From NCBI GenBank assembly GCA_032718475.1, contig JAUCBJ010001661.1:1-64000 (forward strand): a stretch of 64,000 bases of DNA, given 5' to 3'. The notes beneath the pieces were generated by a model. The model saw only the letters and a list, made by a program, of their open reading frames with translations, did not search any database and was not told the DNA's origin. Shown piece after piece: positions 40,169-51,379 of this stretch. The DNA is from Nemertoderma westbladi. Lineage: Eukaryota > Xenacoelomorpha > Nemertodermatida > Nemertodermatidae. The position numbers and the translations under genes were made by a program. Positions within the stretch are counted from its first letter, which is position 1, and each line of letters begins with the position of its first letter.

Positions 40169-43100
40169 ACCGGTATTAGTAAAGGTGGTTCATAAAAGCT
40201 TACTCGTTCCCTAGGTAATTCTGCCTCTCTCTGCGTTAAAGGCCTACTGAATGCTTTCCTACAGGGTATACAGTTCCTAAGAACTTGGTTCAGAGCTCTA
40301 CGGGGTTTATAAAAATAATAGCGAGTTCGAATTTCGCTAAGAACTCGTTCTCTACCAGCATGATAAAGTTTGCTGTGAACATCTACAATCATCTTGACTT
40401 GTATTTCAAGATTTCTAATGAGTATGGGGAACTTAGTATCAAAGGATAATGGGGCATTCGTTAACCTTCCTCCAACACGTATCAACCCATCTATCATTGT
40501 GCTAGAGAAACGATCTCTTAAGCGCATCTGTGGATTTCTCAACAACAGGAAATACTTATCGGAATCTTCATAGCATTGTAAGAGTCTCAGCATCTGTTTG
40601 TTGGTTTCTTCATGCTCCTGATAACTGATCTTCTCCTTCAGAAACTTGTCGGGTACCTTATATTTGGGAATGTCTTTAATAACATGGACCTGCACTGATG
40701 TGATTGGAGCGGTATCATCCTTTGTTTTCATCCCAGAGTAGTGATGGTGAAAACATCTCTTTAAATATGTAACGGCCTTACAAAGCCGATTCCAAGAACT
40801 GTAGTGATGCATCGCTCTCTGCAGAAGAGGTGAGAGTCCTTGCGAGACGTCTGGTATACCAGATTTCCAATCCTTATCACGGATTTCCACAATGAGTTTA
40901 TTTGTGGTTGTGGGTTTCTGATCCAAAGTGTCGTCTCCGGAAGTATGTAGTACAGACAGATCTACTGTGGGTTTGAATAACTTCGATTTACTCGCCTGAG
41001 TTTTAGGTTTGACTTTCTCCGCTCCCTTGGCCTGTCTAATTTCTGCTGTAGTAAGATGAGGAGGCCATTCTTCTTCTTCTTTGTAGAGGAAGTCGGGTCC
41101 ACCTAACCAGTCTGGAGTATCTACCAGTTCTTGTGGAGTTGCTCCCCTGGAAGCGATGTCTGCTGGATTAATCGTTCCGGGGCAATGTCTCCATTGATCC
41201 ATCGTCGTGCGACTGAGTATAATAGCTACTCTGTTGGTAACGAAGACGCTGAACTGACAGACTTCATTGGTTATATACTCCAACACGAGTAAAGCGTCGG
41301 TCCAATAGACAGTTTTCTCCAGGGGATAGTCGATCTGTTCTGTTACATTCCGGCCGATGGCTGTAGCGTATAGAGCCGCTTTTAACTCCGCTCGAGGAAC
41401 TTTCAACTTGTTGTTTATTAATGCCTTAGAGGTAACCAAGGCGACTTTAATTCCGTCCGGAGTTTCCACCCTTAGGTAGGCTACTATACCTATTCCCATA
41501 TCGCTGGCGTCTCCAAACACATGGAGTTGATATGAATACGTAGGGAGAACATGACCAAAATATGAACGGGAAATTATGAAGTTTTCGATGGCTGGTAGAG
41601 AATCTTCCCATTTCATCCACTTCTTTAATAATTCTCCCTCAAGTGGATCGTCCCATGAGTGGTTTTCAAGCCACATTTGTTGTACTAAACTCCGAGCAAT
41701 CAATATAACTGGGCTAATAAATCCCAATGGATCGAAATAAGTGCTCAGGATACTTAAACATATCCGTTTAGTCCGAACTGGATTATCTTGCTGTTTTAGT
41801 TGGAAAAACAGGATATCTCTTTCTGTGTCCCATTTCAAACCAAGGGTCTTAGTTTCTGGGAGATCATCCTTTATTAGATCTAGGTCTTTTGTTCCTCGAT
41901 CTTCTACCGGGATCGACTCCAGAAACTCACGGGAGTTGCTGGTGAATTTAGTTAATCGAAATCCACCTTTCTTTAAGCATTCTACCGTTCCTTTAGCGAC
42001 CTCAATGGCTTCTTCTACTGATGGAAGGGACTTCAGATTATCGTCCATGTAGATGTCTCGTTTGATATTGTCGATCACTTCTTTAGAGAAGGCGTCTCGG
42101 TTGTCATCCGCAGTGGTGCGCACCACGGAACAGGCGTTTGAAGGGCTCGAGATTATCCCAAAAGCTTGGATGGTCATCCAGTATTCCACTGGTTTCTTAT
42201 TGAGGTCTCCTTCGGGCCACCACAAAAATCGTAGACTATCTCGATCCCTATCCAGCGCTTTGACTTGTAAGAACATGCCTTCTATATCTGAGGCGAAAGC
42301 AATGGAGTATTGTCTTAATCTTAATAGTATTCCCGACAAGGATTGGAGTAAGTTGGGTCCGGGTAACAATTCAGAATTAAGAGATTGGCCCATATAAAGG
42401 GCGGAACCGTCAAACACCACTCGTACTTCATGGGGTTTACCGGGTTTGGGAACGCAATGGTGAGTTAAATAATACGTTCTCTCAGTTATGGGTGTTTCTT
42501 CCGGTACTAGCTCCGCATATCCCTTGCTAATAAACTTCTTCAACTGTGTTTGATACATTTCTTTAGCTGAAGAATTTGCCGTAAGGCGTCGATGTAGTTG
42601 AGCAATTCTTTTCTCCGCCAAAGGTCTGTTGTTAATGAACTTTGGTTCTCGCTTTCGGAAAGGAAGTCCGATCTCATACCTACCTTGATCTTTAAGAAAA
42701 CGAGTAGTTGTCGCTTGGATCTGCTTGGCTCTTTCTTCCTCCACCGATAGGGCCTTATCGTAGGAGTTGGGCTCTACGACCTCTTGAGTAAAGAATCTCA
42801 CGGCGTGTTCATCCCGAGTCTTGGCATTATAACGTTCAATGACGTCATTAAGCTCGTCGTTATAGTCGTCTCGCTCGGATGGGAGAAGGAGTTGACATAA
42901 ATTCACTTGATTTTGCCAAGTCTCGCTTTCCTTAAGGAGATCGATGGCATTCTCCTCATCAAAAAGTTGATGTATATCGTCGTTGTCTGAGGAGTATGGA
43001 GTTCCCTCAGTTGGATCGTCGAACTCACTGTTCTCAACTTCCCATTCTCGCGCTTGATATACCTGATCTTTCGGTAATCTTTCCATGAGAGTTCTACGGG

Positions 43101-46100
43101 AAGGGCCAGTAAAGTACCGACCTACTCTAGTTCTTCCCGCATAAACTTGTAGAGGTTGCGGTTGAGCAGGTCGTTTCTCCAATGTCTCGAGCGCTTCATG
43201 CGCATTTTGACCGATGAGTATTTGCACTCCAGGATAATCTGTCTGGAATCGAGGTATCTTAAGATGTTGGATGCTCTCATCCTCGTCCCAATTATAAAGG
43301 TCTGCTTGAGTAGTAGCGAAGTTCTTTATAGCCACCATTTTCACTGACCTTATGCTACGTTCTCCTAGTTCGTCCTGGGGGGTGGACAACGCACCTACAT
43401 AATAATCCGCTGTTACTGTGGATTTCCAAACTTGCATAATTCCTGACATGTTTAGCTTAGTTCGGAACTTGGGTTGTCCATCGAATATGTCTTCGGCTAG
43501 CTCTTTGTCGATGAATGTTCCTGTACTACCGGAGTCAAGGAGGGCGTTCACTACATAACTCCTTTTTGGTCCGTGGACCCTTACCTGTACCACAGGAAAT
43601 TCTCTAATCCCTACATTGGAAGTTGGCGCTTTCCAAAATGGTGGTTGATCAGAAGTAGTTAGGGTAAGGTCGCTGTCCGTATCCTTTTCATACGTGAGTG
43701 CTCGATACACTGTGGTATTTATCATGTAACAGGATTCGTTTTCGTCGGAGAACTCGTCTGTATAGAATCCTTCCATCTCAGATTGATCAGTGTCGTTCAC
43801 ATCACTGAATTGGACATGTAGTTCGGCATCACTTACCTGACTCGGACTATTTCGCTCGAATTCAGTGTGCAACAAGATATGATGTTTCGCACCGCACTTG
43901 GCACATCTTGTGTCAGAGTAACAGGTTCGCCGTTGGTGTCCATGTCTGAGGCAATTATAACACAACCGCTTATCCCACATGACTTCACGTCTCTCAGTTA
44001 ATGATTTCTTTAGGAATTCATCACACATATTCAAGCGATGGGTCCCATCACATAGCGCACATTTCGGTTTGATGTTACTTACCTTACTCTGAGTAACATT
44101 GTGTACACTTGTCTTTTCTTCGGGCTTTCTCACCTGAATTCTCTTGGGAGACGTAGGAGGAGTTTTTCTTACCTGCTCTCTCCTGTCATTGGTTCGAGAC
44201 TTGAATTTACTTACCTGATCTTTAGGCATTTTATTTACGTAATAAGATCTGTCAGTGTCTTTCCCGCTATCTTCTCCTTGAGAAGTCTGGCTTTCGCCGT
44301 CATCTGTATAACACACTGGTGTTACCTTTCTCCTAGAGACGGGTTTTTCACTTACCTTGTTTTCCGGTGTCTTCTCTCTGGACAGTTTCAGGAGCTGTAA
44401 TTTCACTTCTCCATCTAGGAATGACATGAGATCAGCCATGGTAGGGTCTCGTCGTTGTTGTTCCATCATATATAACACTTTCTTATCCCAGCGTGTACCT
44501 ACTCCACCCTTCGGTAAAGTAGAAGCCACTGCTCTAATAACCATAGCACTCTGATACTCATGAGACTTACCTAGCCAATCTAATTGTCTGCAGATCTCCT
44601 GAATCTCATCGGAAAACTCTATAATCCCGCTGCTCATAAACTTTCGGGGCGCTACTAACTTTGCATACAAATACCCAGCTATGTTATTCCTATTACCATA
44701 CCTGATGTTTAGTGTATCCCAAACTTGTCTTAATCCGTCTGGATGTCCAATAAACTTTAACGCCATTAACTTGGGAGATCCTTCCAAGCACTCGATGAGG
44801 AACCTAAGTTTCTCTCCATTAGATAGTACAGAGTTCTGTATGTTATCTTTGTAATATTCATTAAAAGGTAACCATTTCATCTCATCTCCATTGAACTTGA
44901 CGATCTCTCCCACCTTTACCGCTTGCCGGGCTTCGGTTCTAGCCATTTGACGCGTAAAACTTTCTTGGGCCATCGTGTTATTTAATATCGAGTTATCGGT
45001 ATATAAATTTCTCGGATTATGATCCGGTCTATAGGGAATATCATTATCAACAGGTCTATAATTACTCTTAATAGGGTTCACTATAGGAGTTTCTACTTCG
45101 CTAGCAGTATAGATGCGTGTAGGCTCCACACCTTGCGCATGAGATACTTCAGACCTAACAGGTCGACACATTGTTACAGGGGGTGGTGGTATACCCTTTT
45201 GTAAATTCACTAATTTATCACGTTCTAGCGCGATATTTTGCTGCACTTCTTGCAACTCTAACCTACTTTCCTTTACGGTTCCCTTTAACTGTTGAACAGT
45301 CCCTTCTAACTCTCGGACTTGTTGGGAGGAGCGCATTCGATTCTCCTCCATCTTTCCGAGGAGAATGTCCATCCCCCGCCGTCTCTCGTCCACCCAATCA
45401 ACTGCCGAAGCGGGATCCGCCAACGTCGTAGCGGGCAGACGAGGGACTACGGGCGATATATCCTTTATATTTCGCTCGGAGTCCAGGACCGACACTGTTT
45501 CAAGGGCTGTTCCTCTAGGCACAGATAATTTGGTGCTGTGTAAAGGGAATTTAAAAGTAGGTTCTGGGAGTACAGGTGTCTCTATCACCGAAGGGGTGAT
45601 TTCAAGAACAGGCCTAATTATTTCAGGCTCATCTACTATAGTAGGGAGTCTTTCTATTTTAATTATTTGGTCTGTGGGTTCTGTACTACCTAAGTTTGTG
45701 TTATTTAGTTGCCTTCTAACAGCTGGGGGCAAATCAGGTAATTTCTGACGGTGGGACATTCTTTTACTTCTGCTTAGGCGAGATCGATTTCCTCCTCCTT
45801 CAGGATCGGTGGTATCGCCTTCCTCAGATGATGTATAACCCTGTCTTTTGGGAGTAGATCGATTCATCATCTGCATATTACTAGCTGTTAACTGTTTACT
45901 GAAGTCGTCTTGCTTCTCTTGAAGATTTTCCAACTCCAGTTGGGCGATCTCTTCAGCCGCTCTCCGTTCTGCTTCCGCCACCGCCGCCGCTTTTGCCTCT
46001 GCCGCTGCCGCTTTTGCCTCTGCCGCTGCTTCTGCCAAGGTCGCTTTTCTTTCTGCCTCTGCCACTGCTGCTATCTTTCTGTCTTCTATACGTTTTTTCT

Positions 46101-47250
46101 TTACTTGTTCTTCTTGAACCTTAGCGATGCGGATACTTTCATTGAATTTAGCTTGGTTCGCAGCTAACCTATCCACATCGATTGCGTCCAACACACGCTG
46201 GGCTCCTTCACTATTAGGGCTAAGTCCCTCTAACCTTCTCCTCAGCTCTTCATCACCTACAAAACGTTGATAGTCCGACAGATAGATATCAATAGCATCC
46301 CTCTTATGCGGTTTCTCTGCTGTCGCTTCACTCTCCACTTGGGAAAATGTAGCGTCTGTTGATTCTCCATGGGTTGAGCGCTCATCTAGTTGAGCTTTCC
46401 ACTGAGCCGTTCCTTGAACCTGGAGACTCACCTTTTGAAACCAAGTCTTTACAGCAACTTGCAACGACGTGTCTTGTCTTCTTTTAGAAGCCTCCTCAAA
46501 GGCTGATAAGATTAGCCTGATTCGTAGAATTCTTTCTCTAACTTGATAAAGCAGTTGTCCCTGCTCTTGAGGTCCTTGGGGTTGTTGAAACAGTTGTTTT
46601 TCTACTCGCTCCATAGAGCTGAAGAATCCCTGTGCGTATCCGGCTGCGTACCTCTTCCACACAGCTGGATCGGTGGTCTCCTTGGCTACTCCCATCCGGT
46701 GTATGTCTTCCCAGGCAGCTTCTGATAAATCAAACGGGAGTCCGGGTCCGGGGAAGTTCCATTGCGACTCGACCATAGACTTCAGTTCTTCCCTTGTGTA
46801 TCCCTCATAACTATCTTTAGTTGATCGCTTACTTCTCGCCCAATCGATCTGGTGTTCTTCCACCGCGATCAATAACCTAGTGAGTACGGCTGCAGGAAGG
46901 ATGAGAAGGGGATCCGAATAAACCGCATCCGTCATCCTTGCTCCGCGCTCGGGTGTCAGCTCTACAGTATCTTCACTACTGGAGCTGTCGGGCCGCTGAG
47001 AAATAAGTTCTTGGCTCGCGGGTTGTTGCTGTTCCGCTGCTTCTTGGTCCCGCTTGACCTGGGCTCGAGTGCCTATGATAGACCTATGATGTTGGACCAG
47101 CCTAGGTTCTGTTATTACTACTGGAGGGATGACCTTCCTCACAGTGGGAGGTGAACTGAACTTAGGACTAGACGGTTCTACACCTCTATCTGAGTCGCAG
47201 ATAGTTACATCTAATAAACTGTCTGACAGGTTCTGCTTAGTATCAGACAT
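40123..47250 (-). CDS. BEL element 2 ORF1-gag-pol fusion, broken before the integrase core
   Basis: One continuous frame from the ATG at 47250 (MSDTKQNLSD); an upstream GTG-started extension is not needed. In order it holds the coiled-coil N-terminal extension (about 1-700), the BEL gag domain, three zinc knuckles and the LLDSGST protease. RT with YMDD (about 1734-1737), RNase H (FGDASD) and the integrase HHCC domain follow. The last ~20 residues are out of frame because of a 1-bp deletion near 40190. It shows that ORF1 and gag-pol can form one polyprotein of roughly 2.8 thousand residues in an undamaged copy. Its coiled coil is shorter than in element 1. Confidence 0.92.
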   Translation of the reverse strand: MSDTKQNLSDSLLDVTICDSDRGVEPSSPKFSSPPTVRKVIPPVVITEPRLVQHHRSIIGTRAQVKRDQEAAEQQQPASQELISQRPDSSSSEDTVELTPERGARMTDAVYSDPLLILPAAVLTRLLIAVEEHQIDWARSKRSTKDSYEGYTREELKSMVESQWNFPGPGLPFDLSEAAWEDIHRMGVAKETTDPAVWKRYAAGYAQGFFSSMERVEKQLFQQPQGPQEQGQLLYQVRERILRIRLILSAFEEASKRRQDTSLQVAVKTWFQKVSLQVQGTAQWKAQLDERSTHGESTDATFSQVESEATAEKPHKRDAIDIYLSDYQRFVGDEELRRRLEGLSPNSEGAQRVLDAIDVDRLAANQAKFNESIRIAKVQEEQVKKKRIEDRKIAAVAEAERKATLAEAAAEAKAAAAEAKAAAVAEAERRAAEEIAQLELENLQEKQDDFSKQLTASNMQMMNRSTPKRQGYTSSEEGDTTDPEGGGNRSRLSRSKRMSHRQKLPDLPPAVRRQLNNTNLGSTEPTDQIIKIERLPTIVDEPEIIRPVLEITPSVIETPVLPEPTFKFPLHSTKLSVPRGTALETVSVLDSERNIKDISPVVPRLPATTLADPASAVDWVDERRRGMDILLGKMEENRMRSSQQVRELEGTVQQLKGTVKESRLELQEVQQNIALERDKLVNLQKGIPPPPVTMCRPVRSEVSHAQGVEPTRIYTASEVETPIVNPIKSNYRPVDNDIPYRPDHNPRNLYTDNSILNNTMAQESFTRQMARTEARQAVKVGEIVKFNGDEMKWLPFNEYYKDNIQNSVLSNGEKLRFLIECLEGSPKLMALKFIGHPDGLRQVWDTLNIRYGNRNNIAGYLYAKLVAPRKFMSSGIIEFSDEIQEICRQLDWLGKSHEYQSAMVIRAVASTLPKGGVGTRWDKKVLYMMEQQRRDPTMADLMSFLDGEVKLQLLKLSREKTPENKVSEKPVSRRKVTPVCYTDDGESQTSQGEDSGKDTDRSYYVNKMPKDQVSKFKSRTNDRREQVRKTPPTSPKRIQVRKPEEKTSVHNVTQSKVSNIKPKCALCDGTHRLNMCDEFLKKSLTERREVMWDKRLCYNCLRHGHQRRTCYSDTRCAKCGAKHHILLHTEFERNSPSQVSDAELHVQFSDVNDTDQSEMEGFYTDEFSDENESCYMINTTVYRALTYEKDTDSDLTLTTSDQPPFWKAPTSNVGIREFPVVQVRVHGPKRSYVVNALLDSGSTGTFIDKELAEDIFDGQPKFRTKLNMSGIMQVWKSTVTADYYVGALSTPQDELGERSIRSVKMVAIKNFATTQADLYNWDEDESIQHLKIPRFQTDYPGVQILIGQNAHEALETLEKRPAQPQPLQVYAGRTRVGRYFTGPSRRTLMERLPKDQVYQAREWEVENSEFDDPTEGTPYSSDNDDIHQLFDEENAIDLLKESETWQNQVNLCQLLLPSERDDYNDELNDVIERYNAKTRDEHAVRFFTQEVVEPNSYDKALSVEEERAKQIQATTTRFLKDQGRYEIGLPFRKREPKFINNRPLAEKRIAQLHRRLTANSSAKEMYQTQLKKFISKGYAELVPEETPITERTYYLTHHCVPKPGKPHEVRVVFDGSALYMGQSLNSELLPGPNLLQSLSGILLRLRQYSIAFASDIEGMFLQVKALDRDRDSLRFLWWPEGDLNKKPVEYWMTIQAFGIISSPSNACSVVRTTADDNRDAFSKEVIDNIKRDIYMDDNLKSLPSVEEAIEVAKGTVECLKKGGFRLTKFTSNSREFLESIPVEDRGTKDLDLIKDDLPETKTLGLKWDTERDILFFQLKQQDNPVRTKRICLSILSTYFDPLGFISPVILIARSLVQQMWLENHSWDDPLEGELLKKWMKWEDSLPAIENFIISRSYFGHVLPTYSYQLHVFGDASDMGIGIVAYLRVETPDGIKVALVTSKALINNKLKVPRAELKAALYATAIGRNVTEQIDYPLEKTVYWTDALLVLEYITNEVCQFSVFVTNRVAIILSRTTMDQWRHCPGTINPADIASRGATPQELVDTPDWLGGPDFLYKEEEEWPPHLTTAEIRQAKGAEKVKPKTQASKSKLFKPTVDLSVLHTSGDDTLDQKPTTTNKLIVEIRDKDWKSGIPDVSQGLSPLLQRAMHHYSSWNRLCKAVTYLKRCFHHHYSGMKTKDDTAPITSVQVHVIKDIPKYKVPDKFLKEKISYQEHEETNKQMLRLLQCYEDSDKYFLLLRNPQMRLRDRFSSTMIDGLIRVGGRLTNAPLSFDTKFPILIRNLEIQVKMIVDVHSKLYHAGRERVLSEIRTRYYFYKPRRALNQVLRNCIPCRKAFSRPLTQREAELPRERVSFYEPPLLIPVWIYLALLKYIVLGL
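45955..46085 (-). repeat. Short form of the ORF1 coding minisatellite
   Basis: Counterpart of 18150-18530. It has only a few AEAERKA / AAAEAKA units, which points to expansion in element 1 or contraction here. Confidence 0.75.
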
Positions 47251-47262
47251 GTTGGTTTGCAC

Positions 47263-49436
47263 AGTTGAATGCCTACTGCTATATTACAGTCTAAGCAAGT
47301 CTAGTAATTCAGAATTAACTGCTAGCCTAGTAATTAATTACCGATACTGCTACTCAGTGTAGCGTGATATATATATAATATTAGTATACCGGTATGCTTA
47401 TGGTATATATAAGTATTATTACAGACTAGGTTTTTCACAAAATACCGGTATATAATCTTAGCACAAATATATATATATATAATAGGCCTATCGTGGATAC
47501 CGGTATGCAGTTTACACTTATAGTATATATAAGTATAATTATTAACTAGAATTAATTACAGAATACCGGTATGATTTCAGCACAAATATATAAATATATA
47601 ATAGGCCTATCGTAAATACCGGTATATAAATTATTTTAGAATAATTGAATTTCTGAATTTTAAGGGTTACTTGGTTACTTTAACTTACTTTATTACCGTT
47701 ATTTAAGCAGTAGTCCAACTGATATTGAGACCTAATTGTTATATGGCAGGCCTACTATTTATAAATCGTTTGAGTTGATTTATAATATATATATACCCGT
47801 TTAATGGGTTTTGTCAATGTTGAAATAAATGTTATTATTTCTGGGGGAGTCACTACACATAAGCTGTGCGCTCTTAGTGGAGTGCTACTTGTTAGACACC
47901 AAAACAAATAATTCTAATTTACCTAAGTTACTTAATACTACAAATTACGTATAATTCTGGTTGAGATTACAATCTCTAAATAAACACAAAAATTTAATTA
48001 CAAATACACAAATACAAATTTTTAGGGTAATTTTACAAGAAGTCTACTAACCAGCCTAACAAAGGGTTAGAATATCTGGTTATTACAACGGACAGGTTAC
48101 TACGGTATTTGAAAATAATAAGTAGTAGTAAATATACTGCATTGTCCAGATAGGAAAATACCACCGTCTGACGACCTATAACCGTATCGCTATAGGTACT
48201 ACGTTATGTATCACGGAGTGTTCCTACCTAGAGATTAATTACCGCGGTCTACCAGAACCAACGTGCCTATTAACCACTTTACAACACAAATACACTGCCT
48301 ACACACTAATCACCTTCGGAAAGCACTGTACACTAAACCCTAAATTAGGTACAAGTACTTGTATAACAAATAATTAGTAGTTAAAAATACTTGAACAGCT
48401 AAAAGAACCACGGTATCTGCCGGAGTGACCAAAGCACAAAATCTCCAGTCTTTACCTACGCCGAGCAGCCCTGATGTAGTACCGGGGTTAGTTTAACTAT
48501 AACGGTATGTATAACAAACACAATTACTATAGGAATAAACTTGGGGATATGAATGTTGCGAATAATAGCATAAACTCTGAATAATAAATATTACGCTACG
48601 CGTACAAACTACTCAAACAAAATGCAGACCAAATACTGACAGACTACTATCAAGCCTAAACAAACTACGGTATATGCAGACTCCGAAATGGTTAAGTAGT
48701 ATGCGTTCTAACCCAGTAGTACGACTTATTCTTTAGATGGGGGTTTACCTTACAGCTATGGCTGCCCCTACTTCCTAACCGTTCTTTATCGGACAGATGC
48801 TTTACACACACCGAAATTTCCTCAAACCCAACAGCAGCCAGACAACTATCCAGCCTACAAATTATCTAAATAAAATTATACGCTACCCGTACAGACTACA
48901 CAAACAAAGTACAGACCAAACGATGGCAGACTACTATCAAGCCTAAATAAACTACAGGACATGCAGACTCCGAAATGGTTAAGTAGTATGCGTTCTAACC
49001 CAGTAGTACGACTTATTCTTTAGATGGGGGTTTACCTTACAGCTATGGCTGCCCCTACTTCCTAACCGTTCTTTATCGGACATACACTCTACATGCACTG
49101 CATTCCGTTCAGACCTAATCAATAGTTAGCCAACAGTCAAGCCTACAAATTATCTGTACAATCTGAGCAGGCTTACACGCCTTCTGCTCAATACTGGCCT
49201 ACAAATAAATAAAACTGACAGAAATAGGCCTAAGTAAAATCCCAATAAAAACCAGGCGTCCCCGATTAATTATTTAGACCTACCGGCATATAATAATCAA
49301 ATCGAATAATACTGCTGTACCTGTACTACTGTAGGTACCGGTCCGGATGATCAGGCAGTCAGGCCTACTGGTTACCGGTCGACCGGTACTTTCGACTAGA
49401 CTGCTTACACCGCAATCTAGAAGCGATATCTGTTAT
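47263..49436 (-). other. Leader of BEL element 2
   Basis: Collinear with 19699-21874: TACCGGTAT-rich units (about 47380-47630) and the ~120-bp direct repeat (about 48677-48795 and 48965-49083). No gene. Confidence 0.6.
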
Positions 49437-50608
49437 TGTTTGCGCTTTTAAGACCTTTGACAGTTTAACCTGCCAAATTAGGATGTCTTTTGGATGATAT
49501 ATATTCTTTAGCTTATGACGAGTATTTGATACACTACATTAGCCGAAGCCAGTCTATGCGCAATCATTCACCCGTTGGATATACCCGGGAGACTGAGTTC
49601 GGAGCTTAATGATTGATGGTGTAAGCCTACTGTATTATTCGACTGATCGTAATATATAATCTCTGACTAATATTATTCACTTTCGGGAAATATTAACAGT
49701 TCCTTTAGGACGTGGCGCTCTAAATATATAAACAGAGTTATGGCTTAAACTAGACACAACGAAAAGGCTATAGATTTACGTATATGGCGCATTCTTTAGG
49801 AGATGCTTTGTTATCAGTTACGATCATACACAATGCTGCACAATACTGCACACTAATCTGCCGACCTTCACTAAATTTGGTCACGTATAAAGAGAGCAAC
49901 ATACAATTTATGTCGGGCATATGAAATAGCATTAGATTCACTTCAAACCACTTAACATAGGTCGCAATCGTTTATCTGTAACCGGTCTCTCTAACCTTTA
50001 GTATATCAAGAAGGTGGGGTGTCTGACTATTGATCAGTATTCCGATATAATATTTCATCAACCAATATAATGAATAACCGACAGTAAAAGCAGTAATATT
50101 AAGGTATAAATGATTATTAAGTGAATGAGTTAACTCGGTAACTCGCTTGTGCAAATCGTTTGATAACAGATATACGTTCTATAATTAAGCCTACTAATGT
50201 AAAGCTAAAGAATGCTGATATAAGGAGGTGCCAAAAGCCGATGTTCTTAGGCTCTGGGCAAAAACATACACACTGAACTACTGAGTTCTGTATCCACCTC
50301 CAACACAGAGATAAAAAACGCTCTGATTGGTCGACCGAACAACTAGAGAACAAAGAAACAAAGAAATGTCGACGTGGCAATATCAGCTGTTAGCCGTCGT
50401 CATGGTAGCGACACTGTTTTCAAGAGTATCTAGCTTATCGCGTCACGAGATTGCGGATTATGTCCTCTAAAGTACAAATACAGAAGAAATGACTTTTATG
50501 TCCTCTAAAACACCAGTACAGCAAGGACACGGCCTTTTTATGCCTGGTAAACCAACTACAGAGTACTTTAAGGGAAAATAACCGGTTAATGACGCAAAAG
50601 CTTTTACA
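49437..50608 (-). repeat. 5' LTR of BEL element 2
   Basis: 1172 bp, TG...CA. It differs from the 3' LTR at a few sites, for example near 50223, 50268, 50311 and 50591. The inner flank (minus strand ATAACAGATATCG) again lacks an initial TGG. Confidence 0.92.
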
Positions 50609-51265
50609 CCCCCCCCCCCCCCCCCCCCCCCAAGGTACAAAAGTAAGACCCCTGGTACAAAAGTAAGACCCTGATAGGGAGTTGTGGCGGTGCAATTTTG
50701 TTGACAAGCCGGCACAGCATTCTTAAAAATGCAGCTGCAATGCAGCATGCCGATCCTAGTAGTAAGACCCCCTGGTACAAACGTAAGACCCCCTGGTACA
50801 AACGTAAGACCCCCAGGTACAAACGTAAGACCCACCCCAGGTGCAAACGTAAGACCTCCCAGGTACAAAAGTAAGACCCACCTGGAACAAAAGTATGACC
50901 CCCTCCACGTACAAAAGTAAGCCCCCCCCCCCCCCCCCCCCCCAATTACAAAAGTAAGACCCCCCTGGTACAAAAGTAAGACTCCACTGGAACAAAAGTA
51001 AGACCCCCTGGTACAAAAGTATCACCCATCCAGGTACAAAAGTAAAATCCCCTGGTACAAAAGTATGACCCCTCCAGGTACTAAAGTAAGACCCCCCTGG
51101 TACAAAAGTAAGACTCCCCTGGAACAAAAGTAAGACCCTCTACTACAAAAGTAAGACCCCTCCAGGTACTAAAGTAAGACCCCCTAGTACAAAAGTAAGA
51201 CCCCCCCCCCAGGTACAAAAGTAAGATCCCCCCAGGTACAAAAGTAAGACCACAAGGTACAACTT
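50609..51265. repeat. C-rich 20-bp minisatellite, right half
   Basis: About 30 imperfect copies of GTACAAAAGTAAGACCCCCTG, with long pure C runs at about 50609-50630 and 50923-50943. It is continuous in type with 33116-33242. Confidence 0.93.
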
Positions 51266-51379
51266 GAGTGATGGTTACATGAACTGCATTACTGAATTAC
51301 AACACTATCCGAGGGACCTGGTGCAATACATATTAACGTGAGTTACATTAATTACATTACAATTTTCTATACAAGAATG

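Larger units (their letters stand above)
33243..50608 (-). mobile_element. BEL/Pao LTR retrotransposon, element 2 (17.4 kb)
   Basis: Same family and strand as element 1. The 5' LTR is 50608-49437, followed by the leader, one continuous ORF1-gag-pol frame (47250-40123), then broken integrase pieces down to 39167. After these come a 1.6-kb untranslated stretch, a small ORF (37525-37127), accessory ORF3 (36267-34492) and the 3' LTR (34413-33243). The LTRs (1171 and 1172 bp) differ at only a few positions, so it is young. C runs on both sides fit a short CCCCC target duplication. It is disabled by two breaks in the integrase region. Confidence 0.93.

Noticed and set aside
50435-51127. Overlapping glycine-rich frames
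   Set aside because: They are translations of the C-rich minisatellite and poly-C runs.
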